A stretch of 64,000 nucleotides of DNA from Phycisphaerales bacterium (lineage in GTDB: Bacteria; Planctomycetota; Phycisphaerae; Phycisphaerales; UBA1924), in assembly GCA_030149165.1 (NCBI GenBank), contig JASBRY010000009.1, positions 496,001-560,000 on the forward strand, in the 5' to 3' direction. The notes below the pieces were generated by a model that searched no databases, was not told the origin of the DNA, and saw nothing but the letters and a program-made list of their open reading frames with translations. Shown here piece after piece: positions 41,789 through 51,102 of the stretch; position 1 is the first letter of the stretch; each line of letters starts with the position of its first letter. Made by a program: the position numbers and the translations under genes.

Positions 41789-43258
41789 TTACGCTTCCAA
41801 GTCAAAATATTCACTGATATATGTTGGTATATGGGGTGCTTTGGTCATGTTCACGACATCGAGCAATCGCATCAGATCGCGTTTGAGCTTTTCTTCGATG
41901 TTCGATGCATCGATCTCCTCATCGTCGATGGTTCGGAGGTAGCGGTATCGACCTCTGCCACGCTCTTCGCCTTGGATGTTGGTGAGTTCGATCGCGCCAA
42001 GTTCTGCGAGTCGGATGAGGACATAATCCATGATGCCGCCGCCCATGCCGTGCGCGTGCCCCTTCCCGATGACATGGATGCGGAGGTCATCGCTGTCGAA
42101 GTCATCGTGCGTGAAGCGCGCCTCGATCGCGCTCATGGTTTGCATGATCAGATCTGGGGTGGGGTTCTGCCAGCGGATGAACTCTTGCTGGATTGTCAGA
42201 TCCGACTGCGCGTAGAGGATCTTGCACACAGAGGGCAAACCATCGCGTCCCGCGCGTCCAACCTCCTGGTGGTACGCTTCGACGGATCCCGGCAGTTGCG
42301 CATGGATCACCGCTCGCAGATCCGCTTTGTCCACACCCATCCCGAACGCATTGGTCGCGCATAGCAGGAGATTCTCATCAGGAGTCGCGTTGATGAACTG
42401 TTTGTAGACGCGTCGTCGTTCGTTGGGGGGGAGCCGACCGTGATAGATCTCGACCGGACGATCCATGGCGCGTTTGATCAGCGGCGCCATCCGATCGAGG
42501 TCCTTGATGAGCGTGAAGTAGACGATCGAAGTCCCATGGATATCTTTGAGTGTCTCTTGCAGTTTCTCGATCTTGTCGTCATCGTCCCAGACTTCGACGC
42601 ATGAGAGTTTCAGATTTGGTCGATCGACAGGAGCCGCGAACAACGGCATGCTCGATTCATCCGTCCCGAGCACCACACGCACATCCTCGCGCACGGCTCT
42701 GGTCGCCGTCGCGGTCAGCGCGATGGTGACCGGATCTCCAAGCTGCTTGCGGAACTCACCGATCTGCTGATACGCCGGACGCAGATCATGACCCCACTTG
42801 GTGACGCAGTGGCACTCGTCGATCGCGAGGAGATTGACTCCACCGGGACATTGGTCGAGTGCTTCGCGGAAGTCGTCCTTGGTCATCCGTTCGGGGGTCG
42901 CGTAGAAGAGTTCGTACTCTCCACGGGCGAGTTTTTGATATCGCTTTCGCCGTTCTTGTTTGGGAACAGTGGAGTTGACATACTCCGCTCGGATCCCTCG
43001 CTGTTTGAGCGCGTGGACCTGGTCCTCCATCAATGCGATCAACGGCGAAAACACAAGACCGATTCCCTCGTCACCACATTCCTGACGCATCGCGAGCGCG
43101 GGGAGCTGAAAGCAGAGCGATTTGCCTGATCCAGTAGGCATGACGACCAGCGCATCGCCGCCGTCCATGACCCGATCGATGATCTGCGCCTGGAGTGATC
43201 GAAGCTCGTCAAGACCGAAGCGGTCTTTGAGTGTGGATTGGATCAATGCCGAGTCCAT
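41789..43258 (-). CDS. recQ: RecQ-family ATP-dependent DNA helicase, short form
   Basis: 489 residues. RecQ motif 0 (FGLDELRSLQAQII), Walker A VMPTGSGKSLCFQLPAL, Walker B LLAIDECHCVTKWGHDLRPAY with DECH in place of DEAH, TALTATAT, and motifs V and VI (ATNAFGMGVDKADLRAVIH, QEVGRAGRDGLPS). After the helicase core the protein has a short winged-helix-like region only; the four-Cys zinc module and the HRDC domain are absent. It would unwind DNA 3' to 5'. ATG at 43258 gives MDSALIQS. Confidence 0.9.
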   Translation of the reverse strand: MDSALIQSTLKDRFGLDELRSLQAQIIDRVMDGGDALVVMPTGSGKSLCFQLPALAMRQECGDEGIGLVFSPLIALMEDQVHALKQRGIRAEYVNSTVPKQERRKRYQKLARGEYELFYATPERMTKDDFREALDQCPGGVNLLAIDECHCVTKWGHDLRPAYQQIGEFRKQLGDPVTIALTATATRAVREDVRVVLGTDESSMPLFAAPVDRPNLKLSCVEVWDDDDKIEKLQETLKDIHGTSIVYFTLIKDLDRMAPLIKRAMDRPVEIYHGRLPPNERRRVYKQFINATPDENLLLCATNAFGMGVDKADLRAVIHAQLPGSVEAYHQEVGRAGRDGLPSVCKILYAQSDLTIQQEFIRWQNPTPDLIMQTMSAIEARFTHDDFDSDDLRIHVIGKGHAHGMGGGIMDYVLIRLAELGAIELTNIQGEERGRGRYRYLRTIDDEEIDASNIEEKLKRDLMRLLDVVNMTKAPHIPTYISEYFDLEA

Positions 43259-43294
43259 CGGCAAGGGTATGGAGGGCTGCGTGCAATGTCTCAG

Positions 43295-45295
43295 TTAAAT
43301 CGCAGAATCCACAGAAGCGTTCTTGTTCGCTCTAAGCCATTCGAGTTTTTTCACATACATGACGCATGTGCTCACAAAGGTCGCGTGCGACCAAGTCAGC
43401 GGTGACACAGAGATCGGATCCCCAGAATACGGATCGAACTGCTCCGCGAGCACTCCCGATGGGCGCGTGCGTCGGTGGGTCCATTCGAGCAAACGCATCG
43501 CGGACTTAAGCTCGTCGATGCTCTCTGCTTTCTCGATCTGGTACTGCGCCTGCCAGAGTGTACAGATGACCCAAGGATTTCCGGGAACTTCGTCTGTGTT
43601 CTCGGTCTCGACCTGGTGGTAGTAGTCACGCTCGTAGCGAGCACATCCTCCCACATCGGTTTTGACCCAGAGTCGATCACGCATCGTTTCCATCTCGGAT
43701 TTGATGAGCGGATCGCTGGAACTGAACGCGTCGAACGCGAAGAGCGCGAAGTTGGCGCTGTCGCGGGTCATGTCCAGGCGGTAGCTGCCGTCTTCGAGCG
43801 GGACGGCCATGCGTGCGAAGTGTCCGCGTTCATCGTGCCAGAAGTGTCTGCGGAGAGCGCCCTTCATCCGCTCGGCGCCCTCTCGGAACGCTGCGGAGAG
43901 ATCCATCTCACCGAACTCGCTCGCGAACTCGGACGCGGCGTTGAGCGCTCCAATGGTCGCGGCGACTGTGAAAGTGTGAATCCCGCGTCGCTCTTCCCAG
44001 AGATCCCACGATGGGAGCGGGAGTCCGTTGTGGTCACGGTGCTCGAGCATCCACTTCGCGGGACGCAGCACGAGCTTGACATACAATGGCTTGATGAACT
44101 CTACATCACGGAACTCGTTGAAGTGCTGACGCAGCGCCCACAGTGTCAACGCGGTCTCGTCTTGTTGGATCGGGAGGACGGGCTTGCCGTCGATCATCCA
44201 GGGATGCCAAGAGCTTGCGAGATCACCCTCAGGATTGTACTTGTGCAAGAAGTATGGCTTGTCACCGATGCACTGCGCCGCGTAACGGAAGAAGTTTCTG
44301 CTCAGCTCGCTCTGTCCTGCAAGGATGAGCGAGTGAGCGACCAGAGCGCCGTCACGCATCCAGCAGTAGGAGTAGTGATCACCCGCGAAGTGGGTGATGT
44401 CGCTGTCGTTGGCGGCGATGATCGCTCCGCCGTTGTCGATCTGCGTGCGCAGGATCAGTTGCGAGCGGTAATACAGATCACGGATCGGTTCTGGGAGTAT
44501 CGAGACATCGAGCGGTTCTTTGCGTGACCAGAGCTTCCAGTATGCTTCGGTGCGTGTGATCAATCGGTCAGGGCCGATCTCCCAGACGCGTTGGTTGTGA
44601 TGCTTCGCTTGCTCGTACGTATCAGCACAGACGACCCAGAGGGTTGCGTCGGCTGCTCCGAACTCCGGAACCTGGACTTGCACGCCGACGGTTGCGTCTA
44701 CGGAACCTTGCGAGATTGCGTTGCGTCCGAGCTGTCCGTCTTCCGCGTCGCGCCAGGTTCCTTCAGCGCCACCAACGCGTTTGGCGCCGATCGCCCAGTG
44801 CTCGATGCCGCATTTGGTTGGATCGCTGCTTGCGTTGATGAGGAAGTACGAGTCGTCCTTGTACATGATGACCGCGTTGGTATTGGGGTCGTAGTTTGCG
44901 GTATCACCGACAGGAGAGCCGTTGATCGACAGGTCGAAGTGCATGAAAATCCGCACATCGCGTGTCGTGCCGCGGAGGTCGCGGACATTGATTTTGCGGA
45001 AGTAGACGGGCTTGTGATAGTCCACAAGGTCGTGACATGTGAGTTCGAGTCCGAGCTCGTGATTGGTCAGATGGACCTCAGTGGTCATGGAATCGGGTTT
45101 GTAGCGGAGTTCACGCTCCCAGGAGTCTTCCTCGATCCAGGAGAGCTTCCCGTCGGCCCAGACGCCGAAGCGCTGCACATGCCCGTCTGTGTGGTTGTAT
45201 CGGCCCACACGCGGCGAGTAGATATCGCGGATGCGATAGAAGTCATCGAAGGTGAACAGGAGTGAGCCGTTTCCGACTGGGATATCACGAGGCAT
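43295..45295 (-). CDS. GH15 glucoamylase-like glycoside hydrolase
   Basis: 666 residues. The N-terminal beta-sandwich (MPRDIPVGNGSLLFTFDDFYRIRDIYSP) is followed by the (alpha/alpha)6 barrel with SYCWMRDGAL, the first catalytic Glu in WDLWEERRG and the second in VLAEQFDPYSG. No signal peptide, so it is probably cytoplasmic and acts on glycogen, dextrins or a trehalose-like sugar. Bacterial GH15 members of this size often include trehalases, so glucoamylase is not the only option. Single gene, divergent from the pseudopilin gene. Confidence 0.9.
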   Translation of the reverse strand: MPRDIPVGNGSLLFTFDDFYRIRDIYSPRVGRYNHTDGHVQRFGVWADGKLSWIEEDSWERELRYKPDSMTTEVHLTNHELGLELTCHDLVDYHKPVYFRKINVRDLRGTTRDVRIFMHFDLSINGSPVGDTANYDPNTNAVIMYKDDSYFLINASSDPTKCGIEHWAIGAKRVGGAEGTWRDAEDGQLGRNAISQGSVDATVGVQVQVPEFGAADATLWVVCADTYEQAKHHNQRVWEIGPDRLITRTEAYWKLWSRKEPLDVSILPEPIRDLYYRSQLILRTQIDNGGAIIAANDSDITHFAGDHYSYCWMRDGALVAHSLILAGQSELSRNFFRYAAQCIGDKPYFLHKYNPEGDLASSWHPWMIDGKPVLPIQQDETALTLWALRQHFNEFRDVEFIKPLYVKLVLRPAKWMLEHRDHNGLPLPSWDLWEERRGIHTFTVAATIGALNAASEFASEFGEMDLSAAFREGAERMKGALRRHFWHDERGHFARMAVPLEDGSYRLDMTRDSANFALFAFDAFSSSDPLIKSEMETMRDRLWVKTDVGGCARYERDYYHQVETENTDEVPGNPWVICTLWQAQYQIEKAESIDELKSAMRLLEWTHRRTRPSGVLAEQFDPYSGDPISVSPLTWSHATFVSTCVMYVKKLEWLRANKNASVDSAI

Positions 45296-45513
45296 GGTGT
45301 GGGTCCTGACAAGGAATGAATCAGCTGAAATCTAGCACACTCATCGGCTCGATCTGCAGCAAACACCGATCAATTTGCTCAGAGAGTACCAGAATGTCCG
45401 ATCACCTGAGGGTTTTCACCCTGCAGAGCATCCAATCCGCGGTGAACGGCGTTTTTCCCTGTTTTTAGGGGCTGTTTGTGTTATGCTCAATGGAACTACG
45501 CATGGAGGACTGG

Positions 45514-46557
45514 ATGAAGTTCACAGATCGCTCAAAGTTTGGATTCACACTCATTGAACTGCTTGTCGTCATCGCGATTATCGCGCTCTTGCTTGGGATT
45601 CTGATCCCGGCCCTCGGCAAAGCGCGGCTGACGGCTCAAACAGTCAAAAGCAAAGCGAATCTCCGATCCCATGGTCAGGTCCAGTTCCTTTATGCGGGCG
45701 ATTTCAACGACAGTTTTATCAATCCATTCAATACCAAAAGGACTTCAGGAGGGGGGATCGGATCCCAAGGCTGGGCGGTCGCACGCAAGCCAGGTCTCGC
45801 GGGGCGATACGAGTTCGTGGGACCAGGACAGTGGTATTCAGAGATGTACGCGTTTCACTGGTACTCACTCGTGGGTGGTTGGCTCAACGAAGGGGATTAC
45901 ACCTCTGAGATTCAGTTCGCTCCAAGCGATGTCGTCCTGATCAACCGATTCAGGGATACCTTTATCGAGAATCAGAACCGATCGATCAACAGTTCGATCT
46001 GGGACTGCTCCTATGTGCTCTCACCAACAGTGTGGTTCAATCCCAAGCGCTACGAGGATAACATCCGGCCTGATTGTGTACGCAACAGCGGTCCAGCATC
46101 ACTCGCAAAGCGGAACAAGGTCTCGGACACAACATTCCCATCGAACAAAGTCATCATCTGGGAACGCTTTGATTGGACAAAGAACGAACGCAACGCGTCC
46201 CAACCCAATCCGTTTGATCCAACCGCACCGGTCATCGAACTGGGGTCGGAGAAGCAACACCCCCAATGGAACAATCCCGAGGCTGAACCAGCGGTGCTCA
46301 CCGCAGACGGCTCGGTCGTATCCACAAAGATCTCTGATATCCGCCAACTTGCAAGTGACGAGGACGAACGAGCGGCACGCGAGTTCACGCCGACAGATGT
46401 ATGGAATATGCCTGGATCGCTCTTGGAAGATTATCAGATGGATATGGACTGGTTTGAAGTCGGCTTGCTCGGTCAGGACGGCTTCGGAGCGGGACTCTAC
46501 CCCGCATACTTCTGGGCAACACGCGACGGGATCAAAGGGCGTGACATCACGCGTTGA
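45514..46557 (+). CDS. pseudopilin-like protein
   Basis: 347 residues. FGFTLIELLVVIAIIALLLGILIPALGKARL at about residues 8-38 is a prepilin leader. The rest (NLRSHGQVQFLYAGDFNDSFINPF, VIWERFDW, VLTADGSV) resembles the planctomycete DUF1559-like group but is longer and without a clear H-X9-DG end. ATG at 45514 has GGAGG eight bases upstream. The preceding 218 bases hold hairpin-forming repeats (AGGGT/ACCCT, CCCT/AGGG) but no sure promoter. It converges with fliN. Confidence 0.78.
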   Translation: MKFTDRSKFGFTLIELLVVIAIIALLLGILIPALGKARLTAQTVKSKANLRSHGQVQFLYAGDFNDSFINPFNTKRTSGGGIGSQGWAVARKPGLAGRYEFVGPGQWYSEMYAFHWYSLVGGWLNEGDYTSEIQFAPSDVVLINRFRDTFIENQNRSINSSIWDCSYVLSPTVWFNPKRYEDNIRPDCVRNSGPASLAKRNKVSDTTFPSNKVIIWERFDWTKNERNASQPNPFDPTAPVIELGSEKQHPQWNNPEAEPAVLTADGSVVSTKISDIRQLASDEDERAAREFTPTDVWNMPGSLLEDYQMDMDWFEVGLLGQDGFGAGLYPAYFWATRDGIKGRDITR

Positions 46558-46569
46558 ACCAGCATTCGA

Positions 46570-46908
46570 TTAGATTTGTCCTGCGAGCATCGCTGCGGCG
46601 ATCTCGTCCGGCGTCATCTCTGGTTCGTCGCTTGATGATTCCTCTGGACCCATCGCTTCAATCCGCTCCGTCGCGCCGAGCGTAGTGGTCATACGGATCC
46701 CGAAGTTTTCACCAATCTTCACAGCAGCACCTGACGCGATGCGTCGGTTGTTGATCCGGACCTCGAGGTCCTCCTCCGCATTGATTGGCAGTTCGATGAT
46801 CGATCCTGGTACCCACTGGCGCACTGTGTGTATATCGAGGTTGCGTTCGCCGAGAACTACGACGAGCGGGACTTCGATGCGCATGATTGACTTGAGATTC
46901 GACGACAT
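46570..46908 (-). CDS. fliN: flagellar motor switch protein FliN
   Basis: 112 residues. The SpoA/surface-presentation domain fills residues about 5-80: IMRIEVPLVVVLGERNLDIHTVRQWVPGSIIELPINAEEDLEVRINNRRIASGAAVKIGENFGIRM, matching FliN's V(x)LG...L..G.v..L(x)k.........vN. A tail of acidic residues ends in MTPDEIAAAMLAGQI. FliN forms the C-ring rim of the flagellar motor with FliM and FliG. ATG at 46908 has GAGGAG close upstream. No fliM or fliG is adjacent. Chemotaxis genes at 59.3-64 kb show the organism is likely motile. Confidence 0.88.
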   Translation of the reverse strand: MSSNLKSIMRIEVPLVVVLGERNLDIHTVRQWVPGSIIELPINAEEDLEVRINNRRIASGAAVKIGENFGIRMTTTLGATERIEAMGPEESSSDEPEMTPDEIAAAMLAGQI

Positions 46909-47052
46909 GAGCTCCTCATCGGCACGAACTGCGCCCCGCTGGAGCAAACGCGCTCTCAGCAAGGATCTATCGCAATAATCGCAACCGATGTGCCAGAACG
47001 CAAGGTCTGGATAACTCGTGTCTGATATTGAACTTTGAGCGGTAGGGCGTGA

Positions 47053-48327
47053 TTAGCAGTCGAAGCGACCCACGATCAAGCTGACATTGTGTCCGCCGAA
47101 TCCGAAGGTGTTGTTCATCGCATAGTTCACAGGCATCTCACGCGCGGTATTCGCGACGATATCAACACCTGAGCATTCTGGATCGATGTTGTCCAGATTG
47201 ATCGTCGGGGCGACGATGCCATCTGTGACCGCGTGGATACACGCGATGAGTTCGACCGCTCCGGAAGCTCCCAAACAGTGGCCGTGCATGGATTTGGTGG
47301 AGTTCATGACGAGCCCACACGATCCGGTCGCGTGATCGGCAAAGACATTCTTGACCGCGATGATCTCGGCTTTGTCACCGAGCGGTGTGGAGGTGCCGTG
47401 CGCGTTGATGTAGTTGATCGAGGTTGGATCCATTCCCGCGTCTTTGAGCGCCCACTTCATCGCGTTAGTCGCGCCGCGTCCTTCCGGATGCGGAGCCGTG
47501 ATGTGTCCCGCGTCGCAGGAGTTCGCAGCACCACAGAGCTCGGCGTAGATCGTGGCGCCGCGAGCTTGCGCATGCTCGAGTGATTCGAGCACATACACCG
47601 CGGCGCCCTCGCTGAGGATGAAACCATCTCGATCGATGTCGAACGGACGTGATGCTTTCTCTGGAGCATCGTTGCGTGTCGAGAGCGCTTTCATGGTCAT
47701 GAACGCGCCCAAGCACAGCGGGGTCAGCGCGGCTTCCGCGCCGCCGGCGATCATGACATCCGCTTTCCCTGATCGGATCGCTTCCATCGCGTCTGCGATC
47801 GCGTGACCTGATGAAGCACACGCCGTCGCGTGGGTCGATGCGTATCCCTGCAGATTGAATCGGATCGAGATATTCCCGGTGACCGCGTTGGCCATGAGTT
47901 TGGGTACTGTGAATGGGGAGATCCGAGATGGGCCCTTGTCTTCCAGGATCTGGACACTGGTTTCGATGGTGTAGATCCCACCAATTCCGGATCCCATGAC
48001 GATCCCGCGTCGTTCTGGATCGCCGGTTGTGAAATCCATCCCTGAGTGATCCACGGCTTCCTGTGCGGCGGCGAGTCCAAGCAGCGAGACGCGATCGACA
48101 CGCTTCGCTTCACGCTTGTCCATGATCGCATCGGGAGTCCAGTCGCGGACCTGTCCGCCGATGGTGACGGTCCAGTCGTTGTACTGATCAAACTCCGGCG
48201 AGTCGATCGTTTTGATCCCTGAGCGACCAGACTTCATCGCGTCCCAAGTATCCGCGGCGTTGTGTCCCACATTGGTGAGAGCACCCATTCCGGTGATGAC
48301 GACACGATGACGATTGTTGGAACTCAT
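47053..48327 (-). CDS. fabF: 3-oxoacyl-ACP synthase II (FabF)
   Basis: 424 residues. The KAS I/II triad is visible: Cys in ATACASSGHAIADAM, His in YINAHGTSTPLGDKAE, His in STKSMHGHCLGASG. The N-terminal RVVITGMGALTNVGH and C-terminal NNTFGFGGHNVSLI are typical. It extends acyl-ACP with malonyl-ACP during elongation. ATG at 48327 is the natural start. The acyl carrier protein gene is 135 bases upstream on the same strand, so acpP-fabF is probably one transcript separated by a hairpin. Confidence 0.96.
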   Translation of the reverse strand: MSSNNRHRVVITGMGALTNVGHNAADTWDAMKSGRSGIKTIDSPEFDQYNDWTVTIGGQVRDWTPDAIMDKREAKRVDRVSLLGLAAAQEAVDHSGMDFTTGDPERRGIVMGSGIGGIYTIETSVQILEDKGPSRISPFTVPKLMANAVTGNISIRFNLQGYASTHATACASSGHAIADAMEAIRSGKADVMIAGGAEAALTPLCLGAFMTMKALSTRNDAPEKASRPFDIDRDGFILSEGAAVYVLESLEHAQARGATIYAELCGAANSCDAGHITAPHPEGRGATNAMKWALKDAGMDPTSINYINAHGTSTPLGDKAEIIAVKNVFADHATGSCGLVMNSTKSMHGHCLGASGAVELIACIHAVTDGIVAPTINLDNIDPECSGVDIVANTAREMPVNYAMNNTFGFGGHNVSLIVGRFDC

Positions 48328-48409
48328 GAGCGTTGTTGATCCTGAAAGAGGGTTCACTGATCCATCGTATGGCGCTTGTGTTGATCAATCCGCGAGATGA
48401 CCAATGCAT

Positions 48410-48438
48410 AAGCCCCTCCGATATGAACCGGGGGGCTT
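48410..48438 (-). promoter_or_regulatory. hairpin between acpP and fabF
   Basis: A 9-bp GC-rich stem (AAGCCCCTC with the GGGGGCTT side, one T-G wobble) and an 11-base loop lie between the two genes, 25 bases after the acpP stop. There is no clear T run, so it may lower rather than stop read-through into fabF. That would fit the high demand for ACP. Confidence 0.45.
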
Positions 48439-48462
48439 GAAGATTTCTTCACAGTGCGTCGA

Positions 48463-48711
48463 TTATTCGGCGCCGTTTGCCTGCTTGATGAAGTCGATCG
48501 CATTGCCGACGGTCAGGATCTTTTCTGCCTGATCGTCTGGGATGGAGGTCTCGAACTCATCTTCGAACTCCATGACGAGCTCGACAGTGTCCAGACTGTC
48601 CGCGTTCAGATCTTCCATGAAGCTGGTCTCGCGGGTGATTTTGTCCTTGTCGGCACCCATCTGCTCGGCCACGATTTCGATCACCTTTGATTCAATTTCC
48701 TGTTCGGTCAC
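48463..48711 (-). CDS. acpP: acyl carrier protein (ACP)
   Basis: 82 residues. The phosphopantetheine attachment Ser is in the invariant DSL motif ([20 protein letters not shown], about residue 39). Acidic helix II, strong acidic bias and length are all standard. It carries acyl chains for FabD/FabH/FabF/FabG. Start is GTG at 48711. A good promoter lies about 85 bases upstream. Placed before fabF, away from the plsX-fabH-fabD-fabG operon. Confidence 0.97.
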   Translation of the reverse strand: MTEQEIESKVIEIVAEQMGADKDKITRETSFMEDLNADSLDTVELVMEFEDEFETSIPDDQAEKILTVGNAIDFIKQANGAE

Positions 48712-49039
48712 AGCGTATCTCCGCTCAAACTGATGGGGTCCCTATCTCAGACGCTCCAAACGCCCGAGAATCTCGTCCCCGATCTTGGCCTCGATTGTAT
48801 CCGCTCAGTGTAGCATTTGCCAAACCCTGAATCGATCTGCTCGATGGAACTTTGTTCGGGATTTGAGAGCGTCCCCAGATTATCGTCCCCTCCTATCCAG
48901 AATCATCCGGTCCAAACGGTTCAACTAGGTCCTAGAGCCTAACTCGATCCCGCTCAGGGTTCATGTTTCCCATGAAGTCGTCGAAACAGTCACCAGCAGC
49001 ACGCGGCGTATCCGCACAAGCTGGCTGGAGGAGATCGTC
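48712..49039. other. intergenic region, 328 bases, divergent
   Basis: Contains the acpP promoter on the minus strand (48794-48823). On the other side, the leader of the DUF1444 gene contains GGAGGAG just before its ATG. No RNA gene, repeat or convincing small ORF was seen in the rest. Confidence 0.5.
48794..48823 (-). promoter_or_regulatory. promoter of acpP-fabF
   Basis: TTGGCA and TACAAT hexamers on the minus strand with an 18-base spacer, ending 83 bases ahead of the acpP GTG. Confidence 0.6.
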
Positions 49040-49855
49040 ATGGGAGCAATGCCCAAGGAACCCGATGCGTTTGTCGAGCATGTGGTCAAGCTGATCAAAC
49101 GCATGCAGCCCGAGTTCAATATCGATCGGGTCAATCCCAACGAGCTCCATGTCAATGGTCGTCGTCTCGATCTCGAGAATCTCTATCGGATGGTGGCGCA
49201 CGAGCCGGATCGTGGGACCGACATCGTTGAGCATTTCCTCGATCAACTCTTCATGGGAGACCATGTCGAGGTCAACGACATCCCGCTTGAGCAAGCGAAG
49301 GCGCGGATCATGCCTCGCATCCAGCCGACATCGATCTTCGAGCATTTGACCGAATCGCTCGTGGCGCATGTGCCGTTCGTCAATGACACCGTGATCGTGT
49401 TCGTGCTGGATATGCCTCACATGACTGTGAGCATCACGATGGATCAGGTCGTGCGTTGGGGGATCACCATCGAGGAGCTGGATGATCTCGCACGCGAAAA
49501 CCTCGATCTGTACGCGCCGGAGCTTGAGATGCAGGTCATCGAGAGCGCCGAGGGTGGCAAAGCGGTCATCGTCGCTGAGCAAGACGGCTACGACGCGGCA
49601 CGCTTGCTGATGGGTGATCTGCACAGCAAACTCGCGGGACATCTGGGTGCAGACTTCTATGTTGCGACCCCTGCTCGTGATATGTTCATCGCGCTGAGCT
49701 GTGATCCTGACGCGTTTGTGACTCGATTGTGCGATCGTGTGAACGAGGATTTCACGCGTCTGCCGTATCCGATCACCAAGGACCTGTTCCTAGTGACTCA
49801 GGACGGCATCGCGGGAACGACCTGGATGCACAACGACGCGTCGGACGCTGCTTGA
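49040..49855 (+). CDS. DUF1444 (YtpQ-like) protein
   Basis: 271 residues, soluble. AFVEHVVKLIKRMQPEF, LDLENLYRMVAHEPDRG, IMPRIQP, LVAHVPFVNDTVIVFVLDMPHMTVSIT, WGITIEELDDLARENLDLYAPELE, and AARLLMGDLHSKLAGHLGADFYVATPARDMFIALS match the DUF1444 family in order. No biochemical function is established for the family. ATG preceded by GGAGGAG. The TrpG/PabA gene follows 27 bases later and may be co-transcribed. Confidence 0.8.
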   Translation: MGAMPKEPDAFVEHVVKLIKRMQPEFNIDRVNPNELHVNGRRLDLENLYRMVAHEPDRGTDIVEHFLDQLFMGDHVEVNDIPLEQAKARIMPRIQPTSIFEHLTESLVAHVPFVNDTVIVFVLDMPHMTVSITMDQVVRWGITIEELDDLARENLDLYAPELEMQVIESAEGGKAVIVAEQDGYDAARLLMGDLHSKLAGHLGADFYVATPARDMFIALSCDPDAFVTRLCDRVNEDFTRLPYPITKDLFLVTQDGIAGTTWMHNDASDAA

Positions 49856-49882
49856 TCCGCTCGGATCGACCTACACTCTCGC

Positions 49883-50593
49883 GTGATCTTGCTCATCGAC
49901 AACTACGACTCCTTCACATGGAACCTCGTCCAGCGATTGGGTGAGATCGACCGGACGCTCGAGCCGGATCGTGATCTCGTGGTCAAGCGCCACGACGAGA
50001 TCACCCCAGAGCAGGCGGATTCGCTCAATGATGGCGCTGGTCCGACGCATGTCATCATCTCCCCAGGTCCCTGCACTCCCAAAGAAGCGGGGGTGTCGGG
50101 AGACATGATCAAGCACTTTGGTGGACGCGTCCCTGTGCTGGGAGTCTGTCTGGGACATCAGTGCATGGCGGACAACAACGGCATGGTCGTTGCTCGTCAC
50201 AAGCTCCTGATGCACGGCAAGACCTCAGCGATCAACCACGATGGACGAGGGATCTACGACTCGATCCCAGCGCCAACGACGGTCGCTCGCTACCACTCGC
50301 TGATCGTGGAACCCTCGACGATCCCAGCGCTCAAGCCGGGTGAGGACGGCTGGGAGATCTCCGCATCGTGCCCAGACGATATCGATGGACAGCAGATCCA
50401 GGTGGTCATGGGATTGAGAAGAGTCTGGACCGATCAATCCAAAGCTCCGCTCGAAGGGGTCCAGTTCCATCCCGAGTCGTTCATGACTCCAGCGGGATCG
50501 ATCATGCTCTGGAACTTCCTGAGGATGGGAGACGCCGGGAGGGACCTCCCCAAGCCCGCGATGGGGACGGAGATGGGTGAGCTCGCCCGCTGA
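49883..50593 (+). CDS. anthranilate/aminodeoxychorismate synthase glutamine amidotransferase subunit (TrpG/PabA)
   Basis: 236 residues, class I glutamine amidotransferase. LIDNYDSFTWNLVQ at the N-terminus, ISPGPCTPKEAG, the catalytic Cys in GVCLGHQC (about residue 90) and His-Glu in GVQFHPES. It releases ammonia from glutamine for TrpE or PabB. One gene of this type often serves both tryptophan and folate pathways, and no trpE or pabB is adjacent to decide. A 30-residue insert with GEDGWEISASCPDDIDGQQ precedes the His-Glu motif. Start is GTG. Confidence 0.93.
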   Translation: MILLIDNYDSFTWNLVQRLGEIDRTLEPDRDLVVKRHDEITPEQADSLNDGAGPTHVIISPGPCTPKEAGVSGDMIKHFGGRVPVLGVCLGHQCMADNNGMVVARHKLLMHGKTSAINHDGRGIYDSIPAPTTVARYHSLIVEPSTIPALKPGEDGWEISASCPDDIDGQQIQVVMGLRRVWTDQSKAPLEGVQFHPESFMTPAGSIMLWNFLRMGDAGRDLPKPAMGTEMGELAR

Positions 50594-50625
50594 CAAGTTG
50601 GTCCATCCTCGGCTATCCTTATCCC

Positions 50626-51090
50626 ATGCTTCATCCCGCACCAACCACCAAGATTGATCCGACCCTGACACGCGCCATCATCGATGAAGTCATCGATGAA
50701 ACCCACGCGAGTCCCGCGATGGTCGTGCTCAGTTTCTCGAACACGAACTACAAGACGCACCTCGTCGCGAAGGATGACCTCGATCAGCTCCGCTCGAAGA
50801 TCGGGAAGACAGTCCTCGGCACGATGCACGCAACCGCGCGTCGTATTGATCCAGCAGGAGCGGGGGGACGCTGCATCGATCCGTGTGTCGGCAAACCCCG
50901 GCGTGTGATGGGAACCATTGTCGGGATCGACGATCGCAACAACGGCATGGTCGTCAATGTCGGACCCAACATGTCGATGTGGCTCACACTCAGCGCTCCG
51001 GGACAGCGAGCGTCCGCACTTGCGAGTGCTGAGTTCCTGACTTGTGATATACTCCCAGGCGCTTCGTTCAAGTTCAAAGAACTCGCGTGA
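50626..51090 (+). CDS. hypothetical soluble protein
   Basis: 154 residues, not recognised. TLTRAIIDEVIDETHASPAMVVLSFSNTNYKTHLVA leads to a RCIDPCVGKPRRVMGTIVGIDDRNNGMVVNVG middle section and LTLSAPGQRASALASAEFLTCD near the end. The beta-strand pattern suggests a compact OB- or PilZ-like barrel, but this is a guess. Two Cys (CIDPC) could bind metal. Same strand and 32 bases after the amidotransferase gene; convergent with the ABC permease gene. Confidence 0.6.
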   Translation: MLHPAPTTKIDPTLTRAIIDEVIDETHASPAMVVLSFSNTNYKTHLVAKDDLDQLRSKIGKTVLGTMHATARRIDPAGAGGRCIDPCVGKPRRVMGTIVGIDDRNNGMVVNVGPNMSMWLTLSAPGQRASALASAEFLTCDILPGASFKFKELA

Positions 51091-51102
51091 TCAAGCCGAG
51101 CA

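Noticed and set aside
43475-44527. 350-residue open frame on the plus strand
   Set aside because: Shadow of the GH15 gene on the other strand.
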